Assembly: GCF_006539925.1 (NCBI RefSeq)
Contig: NZ_BJNY01000001.1
Coordinates: 62,001-126,000, forward strand
Source: Glutamicibacter uratoxydans
GTDB lineage: Bacteria > Actinomycetota > Actinomycetes > Actinomycetales > Micrococcaceae
Length of the DNA stretch: 64,000 nucleotides
Direction of reading: 5' to 3'
The notes below the pieces were generated by a model that was given only the letters and a program-made list of their open reading frames with translations, was not told the DNA's origin and searched no databases. Made by a program: the position numbers and the translations under genes. Each line of letters begins with the position of its first letter. Position 1 is the first letter of the stretch. Below are positions 62,711-64,000 of this stretch, piece by piece.

Positions 62711-63925
62711 ATGACCTTGAACATCGCAGCCGCCGCCGAATCCTCCTCGGCGGCCCCCGTCAACGCCGAAGAGCTCGCCGCCAAGGTGCTGGAAGGCCAC
62801 AAGCTCACCGAAGCTGAAGCACTGGGAATCCTGGCCACCCCCGACTACGCCACCCTGCCGCTGGTCGGCGCCGCCGGCACCCTGCGCCGCAAGTACTTCG
62901 GCAATAGCGTCAAGGTCAACTACCTGGTCAACCTGAAATCGGGCCTCTGCCCCGAAGACTGCACCTACTGCTCCCAGCGCCTGGGCTCCACGGCCGAGAT
63001 CCTCAAGTACACCTGGCTCAAGGCAGATGAAGCTGTAGCCCAGGCCGGGTACGGCATCGCCGGGGGCGCCTCCCGAGTCTGCATGGTGGCCTCCGGCAAG
63101 GGGCCGACGGACCGCGATGTGGACCGCGTGGCCACCATGGTCGAACAGCTCAAGGAAGAGCACCCGCAGGTCGAGGTCTGCGCCTGTCTGGGCATCCTCA
63201 AGGACGGGCAGGCCGCCCGACTCAAGGACGCCGGAGCCGACGCCTACAACCACAATCTGAACACCTCCGAATCTCTCTACCCCGAAATCTGCACCTCGCA
63301 CAGCTACCAGGACCGCGTCAACACCGTGCAGCAGGCCCAAGCCGCCGGGCTTTCCTCCTGCTCCGGCCTGATCGTCGGGCTTGGCGAAACCCCCGAGCAG
63401 CTGGTGGAGGCGGTCTTCGCGCTGCGCGAGCTGGGCTCGGAGTCCATCCCGGTGAACTTCCTCATGCCATTTGACGGCACCCCCATGGAAGGCACCTGGC
63501 TGCTGACCCCACTGGCCTGCCTGCGCATCCTCGCCCTAGTGCGCATGGCCTGCCCTGACAAGGAGCTGCGTATCGCCGGAGGACGCGAAATGCACCTGCG
63601 CTCGCTGCAGTCCACCGCGCTGGAAGTTGCCAATTCGATCTTCCTGGGCGACTACCTGACCAGCGAAGGCCAGGGTGCCAAGAAGGATCTGGAGATGATC
63701 GCCGACGCAGGCTTCGTGGTGCTGGGGCAGGAAGCTTCCAGCCCGGCCGAGGTGGCCCGCCGCTTGCAGGAAGCCGCCCATGCCGCAGGCCACCAGGAAG
63801 CTGCTCCCGACGCAGCGGGCGGAGGCTGCGGCACCGGCTGCTCCACCGGGTGCGGATCCGGCGCCCAGCGCGAGCCCGTGCTGCGCCGCCGCGGGGCCGG
63901 CACCAAGGAAGACCCGAACGCATGA
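62711..63925 (+). CDS. bioB: Biotin synthase with Cys-rich C-terminal tail
   Basis: 404 aa radical-SAM enzyme. The 4Fe-4S motif is CxxxCxxC in '[13 protein letters not shown]' (about residues 80-87); later '[29 protein letters not shown]' and '[12 protein letters not shown]' complete the BioB set. It inserts sulfur into dethiobiotin. The usual family length is 320-350; here ~50 extra residues end in '[15 protein letters not shown]', four Cys within a Gly-rich run, then a basic end. ATG has GGAAAGG upstream. Overlaps bioA (ATGA). Confidence 0.95.
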   Translation: MTLNIAAAAESSSAAPVNAEELAAKVLEGHKLTEAEALGILATPDYATLPLVGAAGTLRRKYFGNSVKVNYLVNLKSGLCPEDCTYCSQRLGSTAEILKYTWLKADEAVAQAGYGIAGGASRVCMVASGKGPTDRDVDRVATMVEQLKEEHPQVEVCACLGILKDGQAARLKDAGADAYNHNLNTSESLYPEICTSHSYQDRVNTVQQAQAAGLSSCSGLIVGLGETPEQLVEAVFALRELGSESIPVNFLMPFDGTPMEGTWLLTPLACLRILALVRMACPDKELRIAGGREMHLRSLQSTALEVANSIFLGDYLTSEGQGAKKDLEMIADAGFVVLGQEASSPAEVARRLQEAAHAAGHQEAAPDAAGGGCGTGCSTGCGSGAQREPVLRRRGAGTKEDPNA

Positions 63926-64000
63926 AAACCGCAGCAGAATCCCTGCTGGACAGGGATGCGGGGCTGCTCTGGCACCCCTACGCATCGTTGGATTCGGGCG
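63922..64000 (+). CDS. bioA: Adenosylmethionine-8-amino-7-oxononanoate aminotransferase, N-terminal fragment
   Basis: The first 26 codons before the right edge: '[20 protein letters not shown]'. 'WHPYA' near residue 17 is the conserved BioA start (substrate-binding Trp and Tyr). Its ATG overlaps the bioB stop, so a bioB-bioA operon is clear. BioA converts 7-keto-8-aminopelargonate to 7,8-diaminopelargonate with SAM as amino donor. Confidence 0.85.
   Translation, partial: MKTAAESLLDRDAGLLWHPYASLDSG

Overview
The window reads as ordinary chromosome of a high-GC Gram-positive bacterium, most likely a Micrococcaceae actinomycete of the Arthrobacter/Glutamicibacter type. That is inferred from mycothiol-linked genes (an S-(hydroxymethyl)mycothiol dehydrogenase and a mycoredoxin), a class Ib nrdHIE/nrdF ribonucleotide reductase, a LAXTG-type sortase signal, a DnaE2 locus with actinobacterial SOS boxes, and many genes without a Shine-Dalgarno site that carry a TANNNT -10 element 6-7 nt before the start codon (leaderless mRNAs). 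I saw no rRNA, tRNA, CRISPR array, complete insertion sequence or prophage.

Layout. 1-5.4 kb: the 5' end of an aminotransferase gene, an Lrp regulator, a double VOC protein, a pentapeptide-like protein and a LysR/FAD-oxidoreductase divergon. 5.7-16.5 kb: the nickel block. A complete urease operon (ureABCEFGD) faces a peptide/nickel-type ABC importer whose inner permease and first ATPase are fused. The importer diverges from a small His-rich ArsR-type regulator, with a perfect palindrome between them. 16.5-30.4 kb: hypothetical genes, an ABC-F ATPase, a surface-anchored phytase-like protein, a 3-hydroxyacyl-CoA dehydrogenase, a Cds1-like cysteine desulfhydrase, and a pyruvate:quinone oxidoreductase flanked by two YggS paralogues. 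30.4-35.1 kb: nrdHIE and nrdF behind a 530-bp control region with two NrdR-type boxes, a promoter and DnaA-box-like sites.

37.1-41.5 kb: an operon of a rifampin-phosphotransferase-like enzyme, a TetR regulator and an MFS exporter, with a perfect 11-3-11 palindrome at the promoter. It looks like a drug-inactivation/efflux cassette. 41.6-42.6 kb: cspA, then a low-GC gap containing a ~374-bp element with inverted-repeat ends. 42.6-51 kb: housekeeping and stress genes, including a thioesterase, a kinase, a lipoate ligase-like protein, mycoredoxin, SRAP (abasic-site protection), the MscR/metallo-hydrolase pair and a TetR/epimerase/DJ-1 group. 51-55 kb: an SOS-controlled pair, a small ImuB-neighbour-type protein and DnaE2, with no imuA or imuB alongside. 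55-64 kb: GrpB-like and kinase genes, VOC, DUF1648, an MFS/ArsR divergon, thrS, a HIT protein, and the start of a biotin operon (bioB, then the 5' end of bioA) behind two BioQ-type palindromes.

Together the genes suggest a soil or food-surface bacterium that uses urea with its own regulated nickel supply, buffers thiols with mycothiol, and carries one efflux/inactivation cassette. Function calls rest on motif recognition by eye; no database search was run.
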